Counted from the first letter of the stretch, positions 1-8,638 are shown. The stretch is 64,000 nucleotides of DNA from Acidobacteriota bacterium (GCA_020199905.1 JAIVJS010000004.1:41727-105726); one strand, 5' to 3'. Notes: generated from the letters alone by a model not told the origin. A program made the numbers and translations.

Positions 1-1
1 C

Positions 2-625
2 TACGCTCACCTCGAGAGGGACATCTCCAAGATCGAGGCGGAGGCGCTCTCCCGACACCTTTCCGAGTGCGATCCCTGCGAGGCGCGAGCCCGTTCCGCC
101 CGGGGGCTCGCCCAGGTCCTCCGGTCGCACCGGGAGCGCTCCCCGGCGCCCAGCCGCCTGAGACAGCGCCTGCATCAGGGCGACGTTCGCCCGCCGCGTT
201 TCGAGTACCCCCTTCTGGCGACGGCCGCGGTGGTCCTGCTCCTCCTGGTCCCCCTGGTCGCCGACGTCTCGAGCCGGCCCGTGCAGACGGACGACGCCGG
301 TCTTCCGAGCGCGACCTCCGGGATCGCCACGCTGGCGTCCCTATCGGCCTCCCGCGGCCCGACCTCGAGCCGGCCGACGCTCGTCTCGCGCCAGATGACG
401 GGGACTCTCGTCTGCCTGGACTGCGAGTCCCGGGTCGAGGCCGGACTCTGCCCCCTCCCGCAGGCTCACCATGAGGCGGCGTTCTGCGCCGAGAATGGCG
501 AAGTGTGGCGGCTGATGTCGCGCGACCCGGCGATGACGTCGAAGTCGGCCGGCCAGACACTGACCGTCGAAGGGGTCGGCTTCCCGCAGTCGGGATTCCT
601 CCGCGCGAGCCGGGCCGGTTATTAG
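2..625 (+). CDS. Zinc-finger anti-sigma factor-like membrane protein (5' truncated)
   Basis: The reading frame is open from the left edge, so the N terminus is missing. Near the start of the visible part is an H-x3-C-x2-C motif (H19, C23, C26 of the visible protein) typical of zf-HC2 anti-sigma factors, which hold an ECF sigma factor at the inner membrane. A basic linker follows, then one hydrophobic segment at about residues 69-87, then an extracytoplasmic tail of about 120 residues with several cysteines. The matching sigma factor would be expected just upstream, outside the window. The TAG stop overlaps the first heptad array. The family call rests on the zinc finger plus single membrane segment. 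The tail is not recognised. Confidence 0.65.
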   Translation, partial: YAHLERDISKIEAEALSRHLSECDPCEARARSARGLAQVLRSHRERSPAPSRLRQRLHQGDVRPPRFEYPLLATAAVVLLLLVPLVADVSSRPVQTDDAGLPSATSGIATLASLSASRGPTSSRPTLVSRQMTGTLVCLDCESRVEAGLCPLPQAHHEAAFCAENGEVWRLMSRDPAMTSKSAGQTLTVEGVGFPQSGFLRASRAGY

Positions 626-658
626 CTGTCAGCTTTCAGCGTTCCGCTGTCAGCTCTC
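624..658. repeat. Heptad tandem array, five units
   Basis: Five consecutive 7-base units (AGCTGTC, AGCTTTC, AGCGTTC, CGCTGTC, AGCTCTC) start on the stop codon of the anti-sigma-like gene. A second array of opposite orientation lies at 751-771, so the two may bound one element with a 92-base core in which nothing else was recognised. Confidence 0.8.
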
Positions 659-750
659 AGGTCTTCCTTCTCGCCGCCGCGTCCTTTGAATCACCCCTGG
701 CTTCGGCGGCAGGGCGCATTCCTCCCTGACGTTTCGATCCGGTAAGGCAT

Positions 751-771
751 GATAGCTGACAGCTGATAGCT
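751..771. repeat. Heptad tandem array, three units
   Basis: Three units (GATAGCT, GACAGCT, GATAGCT) end seven bases before the ATG of the GHMP kinase gene, in the place where a ribosome binding site would be. No Shine-Dalgarno sequence is visible there. Confidence 0.75.
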
Positions 772-778
772 TCCCCCG

Positions 779-1783
779 ATGTCCTCTGTTCGCGCTTCGG
801 CCCCTGCGCGAGTGGACCTGGCGGGCGGGACGCTCGACCTGTGGCCCCTTCACGTTCTCCATCCGGGCACGTTCACGATCAACCTGGCCATCGACCTCTT
901 TGCGTCCTGCCGGGTTCGGCGCTCCGATGGGGTCTTCCGGGTTTTCGCCTCGGACGGCTCATTCGACTGCCGCTCGGCGGAATCCAATGGTCTGCTGGCC
1001 GACCCTCGAGCGGCGCTCGTCGGATCTCTCCTCGATGCTCTGCTGATCCGCGAGCCTCTCGAGATCGAGCTTCAAACATCTGTCCCCATCGGTTCGGGCC
1101 TCGGGGGTTCGTCGGCGCTGACGGTTGCTCTGATGGGCGCCCTCGAACGGTTTGCGCCCCGGGATCTGGCCGGCGTCGACCGCGTTGATTTCGTGCGCGA
1201 CGTCGAGACGCGGGTGCTCGGGAAGCCCGCCGGGGTGCAGGACTACTATCCGGCGCTCGCGGGCGGCCTCCACACGATCGAGTTCCTGCCGGGCGCGACC
1301 CGCGCCGTCAGGGAAGAGGTGGAGCCCGTGGTGTGGGAGCGGCACCTGACGCTGTTCGATACCGGCGCGGCGCACTCTTCCGGGATGAACAACTGGGAGG
1401 TCCTGCGGGCCCGGCTCGAGGGGGACTCGGCCGTGACGCGAGAAATCGAGGGCGTCCGACTGGCGGCGGTCTCCATGGCGGCCGCGGCCGCGCGCCGGGA
1501 CTTCGAAGCCATGGGCTCGGCGCTCGCCAGCGAATGGGAAGCGCGGCGCAGGCTCGCTCCCGTCGTTTCGACGCCGGTGATCGAGCGAGCCATCGCCGCC
1601 GCGATCTCGACCGGAGCGTGGGGCGGCAAGGCGTGCGGCGCCGGGGGAGGGGGCTTCGTCGTCATCCTCGCGCCCGCGGAGGCAACGCCAGGGGTCCGAC
1701 GGGAGCTCTCGGAACTCGGCGTCGGCCGGGTGGTCCCCGCCGCCGCCGTCTCCCGGGGCCTGGAAGTGGAATTGGAGAGCTGA
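779..1783 (+). CDS. GHMP-family sugar kinase
   Basis: A 334-residue protein with all three GHMP kinase motifs. The N-terminal PARVDLAGGTLD binds the sugar. The glycine/serine loop PIGSGLGGSSAL at about residues 103-114 binds ATP phosphates. The C-terminal GKACGAGGGG closes the site. The length and the DLAGGTLD start resemble the D-glycero-alpha-D-manno-heptose 7-phosphate kinase and L-fucokinase/galactokinase-like branch, so ATP-dependent phosphorylation of a sugar or sugar phosphate is likely. The exact substrate cannot be read from the sequence. The ATG is preceded by a heptad array rather than a clear ribosome site. The TGA stop is the first TGA of the next heptad array. Confidence 0.85.
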   Translation: MSSVRASAPARVDLAGGTLDLWPLHVLHPGTFTINLAIDLFASCRVRRSDGVFRVFASDGSFDCRSAESNGLLADPRAALVGSLLDALLIREPLEIELQTSVPIGSGLGGSSALTVALMGALERFAPRDLAGVDRVDFVRDVETRVLGKPAGVQDYYPALAGGLHTIEFLPGATRAVREEVEPVVWERHLTLFDTGAAHSSGMNNWEVLRARLEGDSAVTREIEGVRLAAVSMAAAAARRDFEAMGSALASEWEARRRLAPVVSTPVIERAIAAAISTGAWGGKACGAGGGGFVVILAPAEATPGVRRELSELGVGRVVPAAAVSRGLEVELES

Positions 1784-1802
1784 AAGCTGAGAGCTGAGAG
1801 CT
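1775..1802. repeat. Heptad tandem array, four units, at a convergent junction
   Basis: Units GAGAGCT, GAAAGCT, GAGAGCT and GAGAGCT run over the stop codon of the GHMP kinase (1781-1783). They end one base before the stop codon of the oppositely oriented metallo-beta-lactamase gene (1804-1806). The AGCT cores are self-complementary, so short hairpins are possible. Confidence 0.85.
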
Positions 1803-1803
1803 T

Positions 1804-2676
1804 TCAAACTCCCTTCATCCACGCGACGCAGCGCTCGAGCTCTCGCCGCATCGCTCCCGTCGATTCCGCCCGGTGCCACTGGCCGTGCCCGGGCAGAACC
1901 CACTCGAAGGAGTAGTCGAGAAGGCGCTCCATGGAACGCGTCTGCTCCTTCCACGAGTACCAGCACGCGTCCCGGAAGGCGATCAGGCCGTTGCGGCGCG
2001 TCGACCACGCGAGGTGGTCGCCCGTGAACAGGTATCTGTCGCGATAGAGGAGCACCGCGTGGCCCCGGGTGTGGCCCGGGGTCGGGATGGCGAGGAGATC
2101 GTCCGCGAGAGGCACCGGGTCCTCGCCCGAAAGGTAGCGCTCGAGATCGGCCGTCTCCCGGGATCGGTCGGCCTCGTGGAGGACGCGTTCGCAGGAAAAG
2201 CGCCGCCGGAAGGCGGCGTGATCGGCGACGTCGTCCCGGTGGGTGAGGAAGAGAGTGGCGATGCCGCCTCGCACTTCGAAGTCCCGGAGCAGGTGCGTGA
2301 CGGCGCGCGGCGAATCGACCAGGACATTGCCCGCCGGCCGCTCGACGAGGTAACTCCACGCGCCGAAGGAGTCCTTCGACGTGAACCCGCAGAACGAGAC
2401 GTTGCCCTCGACGGTTTCGGGGAATCCCTCGATGCCGGGTCCCGCGTCCTCCCGGGGAGACGTTCCGATCGAGCCCGTCGGACAGGCGACCAGCGCCATC
2501 AGCGCGCGCCGCTTCTCCGCATCATCCGCCGGCTGACGCGCCACGAACGAGTGGTCCGAGGCTTCGGCGAAGACGGCGGGCGCGATCCGCCGGCAGGCGT
2601 CGCAGTCGATGCACGTCCGGTCGACGTAGAAGGTTCCGTCCGCGTTGTCCGCCCAGCGATCCCGGAGGTTGGCCAT
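1804..2676 (-). CDS. Ferredoxin-metallo-beta-lactamase-fold fusion protein
   Basis: A 290-residue fusion. Residues 22-28 carry C-x2-C-x2-C and a fourth cysteine followed by proline lies at C65, the pattern of a single [4Fe-4S] ferredoxin domain. From about residue 90 there is a metallo-beta-lactamase fold. The first metal motif reads THRDDVADH (H146, D148, D149, D152, H153) instead of the usual HxHxDH, and is followed by PTPGHTRGH, LFTGDH and VLPGHG. Plant and cyanobacterial proteins with the same THRDD motif are known, with unclear biochemistry. A redox-linked hydrolase or oxidoreductase is inferred. It may be co-transcribed with the upstream cupin gene. A heptad array lies six bases upstream of the start. 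Confidence 0.8.
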   Translation of the reverse strand: MANLRDRWADNADGTFYVDRTCIDCDACRRIAPAVFAEASDHSFVARQPADDAEKRRALMALVACPTGSIGTSPREDAGPGIEGFPETVEGNVSFCGFTSKDSFGAWSYLVERPAGNVLVDSPRAVTHLLRDFEVRGGIATLFLTHRDDVADHAAFRRRFSCERVLHEADRSRETADLERYLSGEDPVPLADDLLAIPTPGHTRGHAVLLYRDRYLFTGDHLAWSTRRNGLIAFRDACWYSWKEQTRSMERLLDYSFEWVLPGHGQWHRAESTGAMRRELERCVAWMKGV

Positions 2677-2681
2677 GAACG

Positions 2682-2709
2682 AGTTCTCAGTCCTCAGTTT
2701 TCAGTTCTC
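2682..2709. repeat. Heptad tandem array, four units
   Basis: Units AGTTCTC, AGTCCTC, AGTTTTC and AGTTCTC fill the 40-base gap between the cupin stop codon and the start of the ferredoxin-metallo-beta-lactamase gene, both on the minus strand. Confidence 0.85.
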
Positions 2710-2716
2710 GGTATCC

Positions 2717-3076
2717 CTAGATCCGTTCCGGCGCCGGGACGGTCCGCTCTCCGGGGGCATTTCCCGTGTTGACCGTCGTCTTCGGCTCGATCAGCAGGAC
2801 GTGCGCCTCTTCCCTCGCAAAGGGCTTGTGCTCGACGCCCTTCGGCACGATGAGCATTTCGTTCTCGGCGAGCTCCACGTTGCCGTCCCGGAAGCAGATG
2901 GTGAGGCGGCCCTTAACGACCAGGAACATCTCGTCTTCGGCGTCGTGCGAATGCCACACGAAATCGCCGAGGACCTTGACCAGCTTGACGTGGTTGTCGT
3001 TCAAGTCGCCGACGATCTTCGGCGTGAACGGCTCATGGAAGAGAGCGAGTTTCTGGGCGAGATTGATTTTGTTCAT
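2717..3076 (-). CDS. Single-domain cupin protein
   Basis: A 119-residue small beta-barrel protein. The cupin metal-binding motif is visible as FVWHSHDAEDEMFLVVKG at about residues 39-56, with a second conserved stretch PKGVEHKPFA. Such stand-alone cupins often bind a divalent metal and act as isomerases, dioxygenases or small-molecule sensors. Nothing here fixes the substrate. It precedes the ferredoxin fusion gene on the same strand with a 40-base gap filled by a heptad array, and another perfect array ends three bases before its ATG. Confidence 0.8.
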   Translation of the reverse strand: MNKINLAQKLALFHEPFTPKIVGDLNDNHVKLVKVLGDFVWHSHDAEDEMFLVVKGRLTICFRDGNVELAENEMLIVPKGVEHKPFAREEAHVLLIEPKTTVNTGNAPGERTVPAPERI

Positions 3077-3079
3077 AAG

Positions 3080-3107
3080 AGTTCTCAGTTCTCAGTTCTC
3101 AGTTCTC
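3080..3107. repeat. Perfect heptad tandem array, four units
   Basis: Four identical AGTTCTC units lie immediately upstream of the cupin start codon. On the cupin strand they read GAGAACT, which could weakly mimic a GAG ribosome site. With the oppositely oriented array at 3146-3173 they bracket a 38-base core. Confidence 0.9.
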
Positions 3108-3145
3108 AGTGTGGAGTTTGCGGTCACGCGGCGGGCGGTCCATTT

Positions 3146-3173
3146 AACTGACAACTGACACCTAACAACTGAC
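3146..3173. repeat. Heptad tandem array, four units
   Basis: Units AACTGAC, AACTGAC, ACCTAAC and AACTGAC, then a decayed unit GACTCAT, end next to the argS stop codon at 3182-3184. Orientation is opposite to the array at 3080-3107. Confidence 0.8.
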
Positions 3174-3181
3174 GACTCATT

Positions 3182-5209
3182 TCACATCCTTCCCGGCTCG
3201 GGAATTCCCAAAAGCTCCAGGGCGCGGGACATCTCCCGCCTGAAAATACGCGCGACCGCCAGGCGTCGGTTCCGGAGGGCCGCGTCCGGCTCCTGCAGGA
3301 TCGGGTGGCGGTGGTAGAACTGGTTGAAGCTCTGCGCGAGGGTAAATGCGTGGCGGGCGAGCGTCGAAAGCTCCAGCGACTCGACCGCCCGGTCGGCGAC
3401 GTCCGGCAGCGAGGCGGCGTCCAGGAGCAGGGACCAGAGGTCGTCCTCCCAGGCGCCGTCCGGGGATGCCGCCTCGATGCCCTTCTCCTCGAGCTTCCGG
3501 AAAATGTTGCCCGCCCGTACGAGGGAGTACTGGAGATAGGGCCCCGTGTCGCCCTCGAAGTTCAGGGCCTCGTCGAAGTCGAAGGCGATGACCTTGTTGC
3601 GGCCGAATTTGAGGAGAAAATAGCGGAGCGCCCCCACGGCGATGGCGCGGGCATCGGTCTCGCCGTCCGAAGGGTCCTCGTTTCCGCGGCGTTTCCGGAC
3701 CTCGCCGCGCGACCGCTCCAGAAGCAGCTCGACCAGATCGTCGGCTTTCACCCCGAGCCCCTTGCGGCCCGACATCTCGACGTACGGCTTCTTCTCCTCC
3801 TCCGCCGAGAGGCGGTACTCCTCGCCGAACCGGTCGGCGAGCTCGCGGGCGGCCGCGGGCGAGAGGGCGACGATCTCGTAGGAGAAGTGCGCGCTCCGGT
3901 CCGCCTCCGAGGCGAATCCGAGCACCCGGAGACCCTCGCGAACCACCTTCTGGGGATACGACTGGCGGACGTCGATGACGTTCACGACGCGCTGCGCGCC
4001 CCCGAACGACGGAGCCCCGCTCTCCCCGCCCTCGTGCGCCGATCTCCAGACGGGATGGCGGCGCACGAATTCCGGCACCTCGCCGGCGTGCACCGTTCCC
4101 GAGTCCCAGGACGGGGGAAAGCGGACGTAGTCGAAGTCGATTCCGAGCAGGCCGAATTTCCAGAGCTGGTAGGCGATGTCCTTGGCGGTGTACGTGACCG
4201 TGCCGTTCGAGCGGACGAGGATCTTGTCCGGCTCTTCCATCCCGGCGAACTCCTCGGATTCGGACAGGCGGAGGACCCAGCAGCCCGCATGCTTGCCCCC
4301 GCTCTCGAGAATGACCGCGCCCGAGCCGCGGAGCATCTCGAAGGCGCGGGACCAGAAGTTTTTCTTCAGGATGTCGCTCTCCCGCGGAAGCAGGTCGTAG
4401 GCGATTCCGATGCGCCCCATCGTCGCGAGATGGGAGGAAGACACCGCGTGCGCCACCGCGGCGGCGATGCGGGCGACTTCGTTGCCGCCCTCTTCGATCG
4501 CGTGCAGCACTTCGGACCGCCAGGCCTTCGTCTCGGGCCGCCCCTCGTACGTCCGGCCGACCTCGGCGTAGAGGTCCCAGCAGAGATACGCGAAGCCCTT
4601 GGGGTTGGGCTCCCCGCCCGGAAGCCGCGCTTCGGCGATGGCTTCGAGAGCCGCGGCTTCCGTCCGGACGCCGCCGATGTGGAGCATCCCCGCAACGACG
4701 TCCGCCACCTGCACGCCGGTGTCGTCCAGGTAGTTCTGAACCTCGACCTCACCTCCCAGAAAGCGGAGCGTCCGCACCAGCACGTCGCCGAGCACGGCGT
4801 TTCGCAGGTGCCCGATGTGCGCCGCTTTGTTCGGATTGATGTTCGTGTGCTCGACGACGGTCTTGCCGCCGCGCGGCGCCGCCGCCGGAGCGACCTCGGC
4901 GAGGGAGGCGGCGAACGCGGCGCGGTCGAGCGACGCGTTGACGTAGCCCCCGCCTTCGACGCGGACGCCCGAGACGCCGGCGGGAGCCGAAACAGCCCCG
5001 GCGATTTCCGCGGCGATCGCGCGGGGCGCCTTCTTCAGCGCCTTCGCGAGGTCGAAGGCGACGGGGGACGCGAGATCGCCGAGCGCCACGTTCGGGGGAC
5101 GCTCGACGACGACGCGCTCGATCGAAACTCCGTAGAGTCGAAGCACGGCCTCCCCGAGCGCGAGCGCGAGGGCTCGACGCATCTCTTCGAGGGTCGGACT
5201 CTCCGGCAT
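3182..5209 (-). CDS. argS: Arginyl-tRNA synthetase
   Basis: A 675-residue class I aminoacyl-tRNA synthetase that charges tRNA-Arg. The N-terminal Add-1 tRNA-binding region is seen as LGDLASPVAFDLAKALKK. The active-site HIGH motif is in NPNKAAHIGHLRNAVLGD. The C-terminal DALR anticodon-binding region ends the protein. It is somewhat longer than the roughly 550-580 residues usual for bacteria, with a longer middle section. On its strand a TATATT box (5218-5223) lies eight bases before the ATG, so the mRNA may have almost no leader. It is divergent from the small gene at 5248. Confidence 0.96.
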   Translation of the reverse strand: MPESPTLEEMRRALALALGEAVLRLYGVSIERVVVERPPNVALGDLASPVAFDLAKALKKAPRAIAAEIAGAVSAPAGVSGVRVEGGGYVNASLDRAAFAASLAEVAPAAAPRGGKTVVEHTNINPNKAAHIGHLRNAVLGDVLVRTLRFLGGEVEVQNYLDDTGVQVADVVAGMLHIGGVRTEAAALEAIAEARLPGGEPNPKGFAYLCWDLYAEVGRTYEGRPETKAWRSEVLHAIEEGGNEVARIAAAVAHAVSSSHLATMGRIGIAYDLLPRESDILKKNFWSRAFEMLRGSGAVILESGGKHAGCWVLRLSESEEFAGMEEPDKILVRSNGTVTYTAKDIAYQLWKFGLLGIDFDYVRFPPSWDSGTVHAGEVPEFVRRHPVWRSAHEGGESGAPSFGGAQRVVNVIDVRQSYPQKVVREGLRVLGFASEADRSAHFSYEIVALSPAAARELADRFGEEYRLSAEEEKKPYVEMSGRKGLGVKADDLVELLLERSRGEVRKRRGNEDPSDGETDARAIAVGALRYFLLKFGRNKVIAFDFDEALNFEGDTGPYLQYSLVRAGNIFRKLEEKGIEAASPDGAWEDDLWSLLLDAASLPDVADRAVESLELSTLARHAFTLAQSFNQFYHRHPILQEPDAALRNRRLAVARIFRREMSRALELLGIPEPGRM

Positions 5210-5247
5210 GGCGGCACAATATACGTCGCGCGCCGCGGAAGGCCACG

Positions 5248-5547
5248 GTGCTCGGCAAGATCGTGGAGTTCGAGATGGGCCGCCGTCTCGTCGTGCGGGA
5301 CATCTCGTACGAGCCGAGCGCCGGGGAGCCGCTCGAGGGGCTCGGGATGGTCCTGACCTTCTCGGACCGCGAATCGGGCTGCCTCGTGACGGTCGAGTTC
5401 GACGTTCCGGACGCGGGGCCGGAGTACGACCGGTACCGCGGAGAAGTCGGCTCGGGTTGGGATTCCAGCCTTCAGGATCTGAAGAGATATCTCGAGAGCC
5501 CGCGCGAGCGGCGGTTCTACATCGAGAGCGGTCTGCCGGAGAATTGA
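5248..5547 (+). CDS. Hypothetical protein, 99 residues
   Basis: A small acidic protein with no motif or membrane segment that I recognise. The GTG start is supported by a GGAAGG-like ribosome site seven bases upstream and by a CACAAT box at 5215-5220. The codon pattern is typical of neighbouring genes. It is followed after nine bases by the DnaC-like ATPase gene and may share its operon. A role near DNA replication would be guesswork. Confidence 0.6.
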   Translation: MLGKIVEFEMGRRLVVRDISYEPSAGEPLEGLGMVLTFSDRESGCLVTVEFDVPDAGPEYDRYRGEVGSGWDSSLQDLKRYLESPRERRFYIESGLPEN

Positions 5548-5556
5548 ACGGCTATT

Positions 5557-6300
5557 ATGGGGATCGTGGCATCCGATCCGGTTCCCTGCGGCGACTGCGG
5601 AGGCACGGGCTGGATCCTGGAAAACGTCGACGGGCGGAAGCTCGCTCGCTCCTGCGCCTGCCGCGACGGGATACTGCGATCCGACCGCGTGGCCGCCGCG
5701 GGAATTCCAGAGCGATATCGCGTCTGCAACTTCGCCAACTTCTCGGACACCAACGCCTCGCTCAAGAAAGCCAAGTCGATCGCGCGGGAGTTCGTGGACA
5801 CGTGGCCCGGCGTCGATGCCGGCCTCTTGCTTCTCGGCCCCTCCGGCCTCGGTAAGACCCATCTCGCCTGCGCCGTCCTGTCGGATCTCGTGTCGAAAAA
5901 GGGCGTGACGGGGTTGTACGTCGACTTCTCCGACCTCCTGATGAAGATTCAGACGAGCTTCCGCCCCGACGCGGATCTCTCGAAGGAATCGATCCTCTCG
6001 CCGATGGCGGAGGCGGAGCTGCTGGTGCTGGACGAGCTGGGGACTTCGAAGCCGCACCCGTGGGTGCTCGACGTTCTCTACAACCTCCTGAACACGCGTT
6101 ACAACCGCAAGAAGATCACCATCGCCACGTCGAACTTCGAGGACGAGCCCGACGTGAAATCGGGGGAGCGGGACCGGCTGGAAGACCGCATCGGGAGCCG
6201 GATCCGCAGCCGCCTGTTCGAGATGTGCCTGATGGTCACCATGCGGGGAGAGGACTTCCGGCGGACCGTCGTGCAGGGCCAGATCCGATCGCGATTTTGA
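5557..6300 (+). CDS. DnaC/IstB-like AAA+ ATPase with N-terminal zinc knuckle
   Basis: A 247-residue ATPase. The N terminus carries CGDCGGTGW and CAC cysteine clusters that could bind zinc, as in DnaI-type helicase loaders. The P-loop LLLLGPSGLGKTHLA lies at about residues 90-104, Walker B is LLVLDELG, and a sensor-1-like TIATSN follows. The family loads the replicative helicase (DnaC/DnaI) or assists transposases (IstB). No transposase is nearby, so a loader-like role is more likely. ATG 5557 is used here. A TATTAT box at 5553-5558 overlaps it and points instead to a leaderless start at GTG 5566, which would remove three residues. The last codons overlap the TTG start of the next gene. Confidence 0.85.
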   Translation: MGIVASDPVPCGDCGGTGWILENVDGRKLARSCACRDGILRSDRVAAAGIPERYRVCNFANFSDTNASLKKAKSIAREFVDTWPGVDAGLLLLGPSGLGKTHLACAVLSDLVSKKGVTGLYVDFSDLLMKIQTSFRPDADLSKESILSPMAEAELLVLDELGTSKPHPWVLDVLYNLLNTRYNRKKITIATSNFEDEPDVKSGERDRLEDRIGSRIRSRLFEMCLMVTMRGEDFRRTVVQGQIRSRF

Positions 6301-8585
6301 GAGCGTTCCTCCCGCGGACGCCGGCGTCCGCTTTCCTCTGTTCCGTCCTCGCGGCACTCTGTCTCGCCTCCGGCTGCGCGAAATCGGTGCCGCCGCCGCG
6401 CCCCGCCTCGCCCCCGGAGGCCGCGGCGCCCCCGGCAGCCGTCGTTCCGACGCCGGCCCCGGCCACCCCCCGCGGCCCGAAGGCGGCGCCGCCGCTCGCC
6501 GCACCGGCGGCCGCGGCGCCGTCCGGCGTCCTTTTCGGAGTTGGCTTGAAGAGCGACCTCCCCGAGCTCGTGTACGGACCCCCGGGGCGCCGCTGGCTCG
6601 TGGCCGCCTCGGGGCGCGCCGAGATCCTGCGGGGGCCGCTGCGCCTCCGCCCCGAGGGCCGCCGGGGGGTCTCGTTCCAGGTGCAGGCGGGCGCGTTCTC
6701 GCAGGAGGAGCCCGCCCGCCAGCTCGTCGACCGTCTGGCGCGGGAGTTCGCGACGCCTGGAACCGTCGCGTTTTCGGCGGACCGCGGCGTGTATCGCGCA
6801 CTCCTCGGAAGCTTCCCGGATCGCGCGTCGGCCGACTCCTTCGCGGGGACCCTGCGGGCCGCCGGGCAGGATGCTCTCCCCGTGGAGGGCAGCGCGGCCG
6901 CCGCGCCGGGGGCGGCGGGCACGATCCTGGTGGCCGCCGAAGACGGAGCCGCGCGCCGTCTCGCCTCTCCGGTCGGGATCTACTCCGAGGGCTCGGACGG
7001 ACCGGTTCTCTGGGAGAGCAAGCCCTACCGGGGGAGCCTCCGCGTTCTCGTCAACGCGCGGGGGACTTTGAATGTCGTCAACCGCGTGGACCTCGAGGAG
7101 TATCTGTACGGGGTCGTTCCGGCGGAGATGGGACCGAAGCGCTTCGACGAGCTCGAGGCGCTGAAGGCGCAGTCGGTCGCGGCGCGGACCTACGCGATGG
7201 CGCACCGCGGCCAGTTCGAGAGCGAAGGCTACGATCTCTGCGCCACCCCGAAGTGCCAGGTCTACTCCGGGCTCTCCTCCGAGGACCCGCTCTCGAACGC
7301 CGCCGTCGACGCGACGCGCGGTCTCGCGCTCGCCTCGGGAGGGCGGTTCGCCGACGCGCTCTTCATCTCGACGTGCGGCGGGCGGACGGAAGACGTCGAG
7401 AACGTGTTCGGCGAGACGCCCGTGCCGTACCTGGTGTCCGTGGCGTGCGGCGAGCTCGCGACGACGGAGCTGCCCGGCGCCGCCGTCGACCGCCGGGCGC
7501 CCGCGAAGGACCGCAACGCGCTCGAGTGGCGCGGCTACGTCCTGACGAAGCACGCGGGCCGCCGTCGGGCGACGCGCGCCGGCGCGCTCGAGACGGCGCA
7601 GCGCTGGGCAGGCGTGCCGGTCGACGGGGCGCCTCCCTCGACCCTGCATCCCTCCGCCGTCTATCCGTCGATCGTGAGCGCGTTCGCGCTCGCGCCTGCG
7701 CGAGCAGCCCACCTCCTGCCGGGCGACGAGCGTTACTACGCCGAGACGCCGGCCGTTTTCGGGCGGCTGGCGGGCGCCGGCCGCGACGCGTACGACTTTC
7801 TCCTCCGTTTCCGGTTCGGCGCCGGAGAATCGCTTCCGGCTCCCGACCGGAACCTGACCGAAGAAGAGTACGCGGGCCTGCTCCTGTCGGCGGCCATGCG
7901 CGCCGCCGGCGTTGTCGAGGGATCGGGCCGCTTCCTGCGCCGCGAAGGCGCCAACGTGTGGGTCAAGACGGCGGAAGGCCGGCTGGGGCTCCCGGTCGAT
8001 CCGGAGCTGCCGCTCGCCCGGCGCGTCGGGGATCGCTTCCTGGCCGCCTCGAGCCTGACGCTTCGGTCGGGTGACCGGCTCCGGTGGTGGAAGCGGGGCT
8101 CCGACGTCGTGGCGCTCTGGGTCGAGCTCGACGCGGCGGGTCCGTCCTTCGAGCGCGAGTCCTCCTGGACGGAGTGGGTCCGGCGCGTCTCGGGCCGCGA
8201 GCTCGCGCGCCGCATGGCCGCCCGCGTCGCCGGAACGGAAGTACGCGACATCCGGATCGTTCGCCGGAGCGCGTCCGGACGCGCGATCGAGATCCGCGTG
8301 GTCACCGATGCCGCGGAGGCGACGATGAAGCGGTTCGACCTGCGCCAGGCGCTCGAGATGCCCGACGCGCTCTTTACCGTCCAGCGGGTTCGCGGACCTC
8401 AGGGGGAGGCCGAGTTTCTCTTTCTCGGACGCGGATGGGGCCACGGCGTGGGCATGTGTCAGAACGGGGCATATGGCATGGCCCTCGCGGGCGCGACCTA
8501 CGACCGCATCCTCACGCACTACTACACCGGCATCCAGATCGTGCCGGCGTCGACCCTGTCCGCGGCGCCCCCCTCGACGCGCTGA
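6297..8585 (+). CDS. SPOR and SpoIID/LytB domain lipoprotein
   Basis: A 762-residue envelope protein. The TTG start overlaps the stop of the preceding gene and yields a lipoprotein signal peptide with lipobox LASGC (C27), followed by a Pro/Ala-rich linker. A SPOR-like domain, which binds denuded peptidoglycan glycan strands, lies at about residues 123-198. The SpoIID amidase-enhancer/lytic transglycosylase domain begins near residue 260 (VNRVDLEEYLYGVVPAEM, then ALKAQSVAARTYA) and is split by a long insertion before its C-terminal signature GRGWGHGVGMCQNGAYGMA near residue 712. In sporulating bacteria SpoIID cuts peptidoglycan. In non-sporulating phyla such proteins are thought to remodel the wall, perhaps at the septum. 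Confidence 0.85.
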   Translation: MRAFLPRTPASAFLCSVLAALCLASGCAKSVPPPRPASPPEAAAPPAAVVPTPAPATPRGPKAAPPLAAPAAAAPSGVLFGVGLKSDLPELVYGPPGRRWLVAASGRAEILRGPLRLRPEGRRGVSFQVQAGAFSQEEPARQLVDRLAREFATPGTVAFSADRGVYRALLGSFPDRASADSFAGTLRAAGQDALPVEGSAAAAPGAAGTILVAAEDGAARRLASPVGIYSEGSDGPVLWESKPYRGSLRVLVNARGTLNVVNRVDLEEYLYGVVPAEMGPKRFDELEALKAQSVAARTYAMAHRGQFESEGYDLCATPKCQVYSGLSSEDPLSNAAVDATRGLALASGGRFADALFISTCGGRTEDVENVFGETPVPYLVSVACGELATTELPGAAVDRRAPAKDRNALEWRGYVLTKHAGRRRATRAGALETAQRWAGVPVDGAPPSTLHPSAVYPSIVSAFALAPARAAHLLPGDERYYAETPAVFGRLAGAGRDAYDFLLRFRFGAGESLPAPDRNLTEEEYAGLLLSAAMRAAGVVEGSGRFLRREGANVWVKTAEGRLGLPVDPELPLARRVGDRFLAASSLTLRSGDRLRWWKRGSDVVALWVELDAAGPSFERESSWTEWVRRVSGRELARRMAARVAGTEVRDIRIVRRSASGRAIEIRVVTDAAEATMKRFDLRQALEMPDALFTVQRVRGPQGEAEFLFLGRGWGHGVGMCQNGAYGMALAGATYDRILTHYYTGIQIVPASTLSAAPPSTR

Positions 8586-8638
8586 CGCGCCAGACGACCG
8601 CGCCTGATCGTCCAGCGCGCCCCTTTCCTGCGCCGGGA

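Noticed and set aside
959-2359. A 466-residue open frame on the minus strand across the GHMP kinase and the metallo-beta-lactamase gene.
   Set aside because: It is rich in Arg, Gly and Pro, has no recognisable motif and runs antisense to two clear genes. Such frames are common in GC-rich DNA.
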